NCBI RefSeq assembly: GCF_934754915.1
Contig: NZ_CAKVKB010000181.1
Span: forward strand, 1-5,611
From: an uncultured Clostridium sp.
GTDB lineage: Bacteria > Bacillota > Clostridia > Clostridiales > Clostridiaceae
DNA: 5,611 nt
Direction of reading: 5' to 3'
This document shows positions 5,542-5,611 of this stretch, in pieces (position 1 is the first letter of the stretch; every line of letters starts with the position of its first letter). Made by a program: the position numbers and the translations under genes. The notes under the pieces are model-generated. The model was not told where the DNA came from. It saw nothing but the letters and a program-made list of their open reading frames with translations, and ran no database searches.

Positions 5542-5564
5542 CTTTTAACAGTTAAAAATAATCT

Positions 5565-5592
5565 ATACAAATCTATAAAAATATATTTGTAT
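5565..5592. promoter_or_regulatory. Palindromic candidate operator
   Basis: ATACAAATCTAT (5565-5576) and ATATATTTGTAT (5581-5592) form inverted 12-base arms around AAAA, with one mismatch. The palindrome ends just before the extended -10 at 5596 and covers where the -35 would be. The size and placement fit a dimeric regulator such as the adjacent MarR-type protein, but the arms do not resemble the inverted repeat at 5144-5158. The sequence is A+T-rich, so chance is not excluded. Confidence 0.42.
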
Positions 5593-5595
5593 TTA

Positions 5596-5604
5596 TGATA
5601 TAAT
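5596..5604 (+). promoter_or_regulatory. Extended -10 promoter pointing out of the window
   Basis: TGATATAAT contains a perfect -10 hexamer (5599-5604) preceded by TG at the extended -10 position. No good -35 is present 17 bases upstream (TAAAAA). It probably drives a plus-strand gene starting beyond 5611. Confidence 0.5.
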
Positions 5605-5611
5605 CTTATTG

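Noticed and set aside
5295..5570. 91-codon minus-strand frame
   Set aside because: Antisense to the MarR-type winged helix, whose protein pattern is recognisable; no ribosome site.

Overview
The window looks like chromosomal DNA from a low-G+C anaerobic Firmicute, most likely Clostridium or a close relative in the Clostridia. The reasons are the strong A+T bias, A/T-ending codons, purine-rich Shine-Dalgarno sites, and a DUF4317 protein, a family I know mainly from Clostridia. The species cannot be named from the sequence alone.

Left half (about 1-2765, minus strand). Read in the direction of transcription, it starts with a secreted transglutaminase-like protein (2765-2007). A pentapeptide-repeat gene broken by two opposite frameshifts follows 21 bases later (1985-1656). 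Next is a 14-helix-type polysaccharide flippase of the Wzx/MOP superfamily (1532-72). A possible start of another gene lies at the very edge (18-1). The flippase suggests the window touches a surface-polysaccharide locus.

Middle (2766-3486). A 721-base, very A+T-rich divergent intergenic region has no gene I can support, but it is far from featureless. Two degenerate tandem units of about 125 bases each carry a hairpin at the same place. A box of about 25-35 bases at the end of each unit recurs in inverted orientation near 2965, so the stretch 2965-3447 is bracketed by inverted copies. A separate 10-bp perfect inverted repeat (3017-3058) and a 16-bp perfect palindrome (3348-3363) lie inside it. 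This looks like a degenerate interspersed or MITE-like intergenic element.

Right half (3487-5611, plus strand). A DUF4317 protein with an unusual coiled-coil and acidic insertion (3487-4890) is followed 20 bases later by a 75-residue acidic protein of unknown function (4911-5138), probably one operon. A near-consensus sigma-A promoter overlaps the end of the small gene and faces a MarR-type regulator (5197-5517). That regulator lacks the usual N-terminal dimerisation helix and a good ribosome binding site. Just beyond it are a strong Shine-Dalgarno with no start codon, then a palindrome next to an extended -10 promoter that fires out of the window.

Nothing here is clearly a new defence or metabolic system. 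The most noteworthy items are the structured intergenic repeat, the DUF4317/small-protein pair, and the signs of decay in the MarR and pentapeptide genes.
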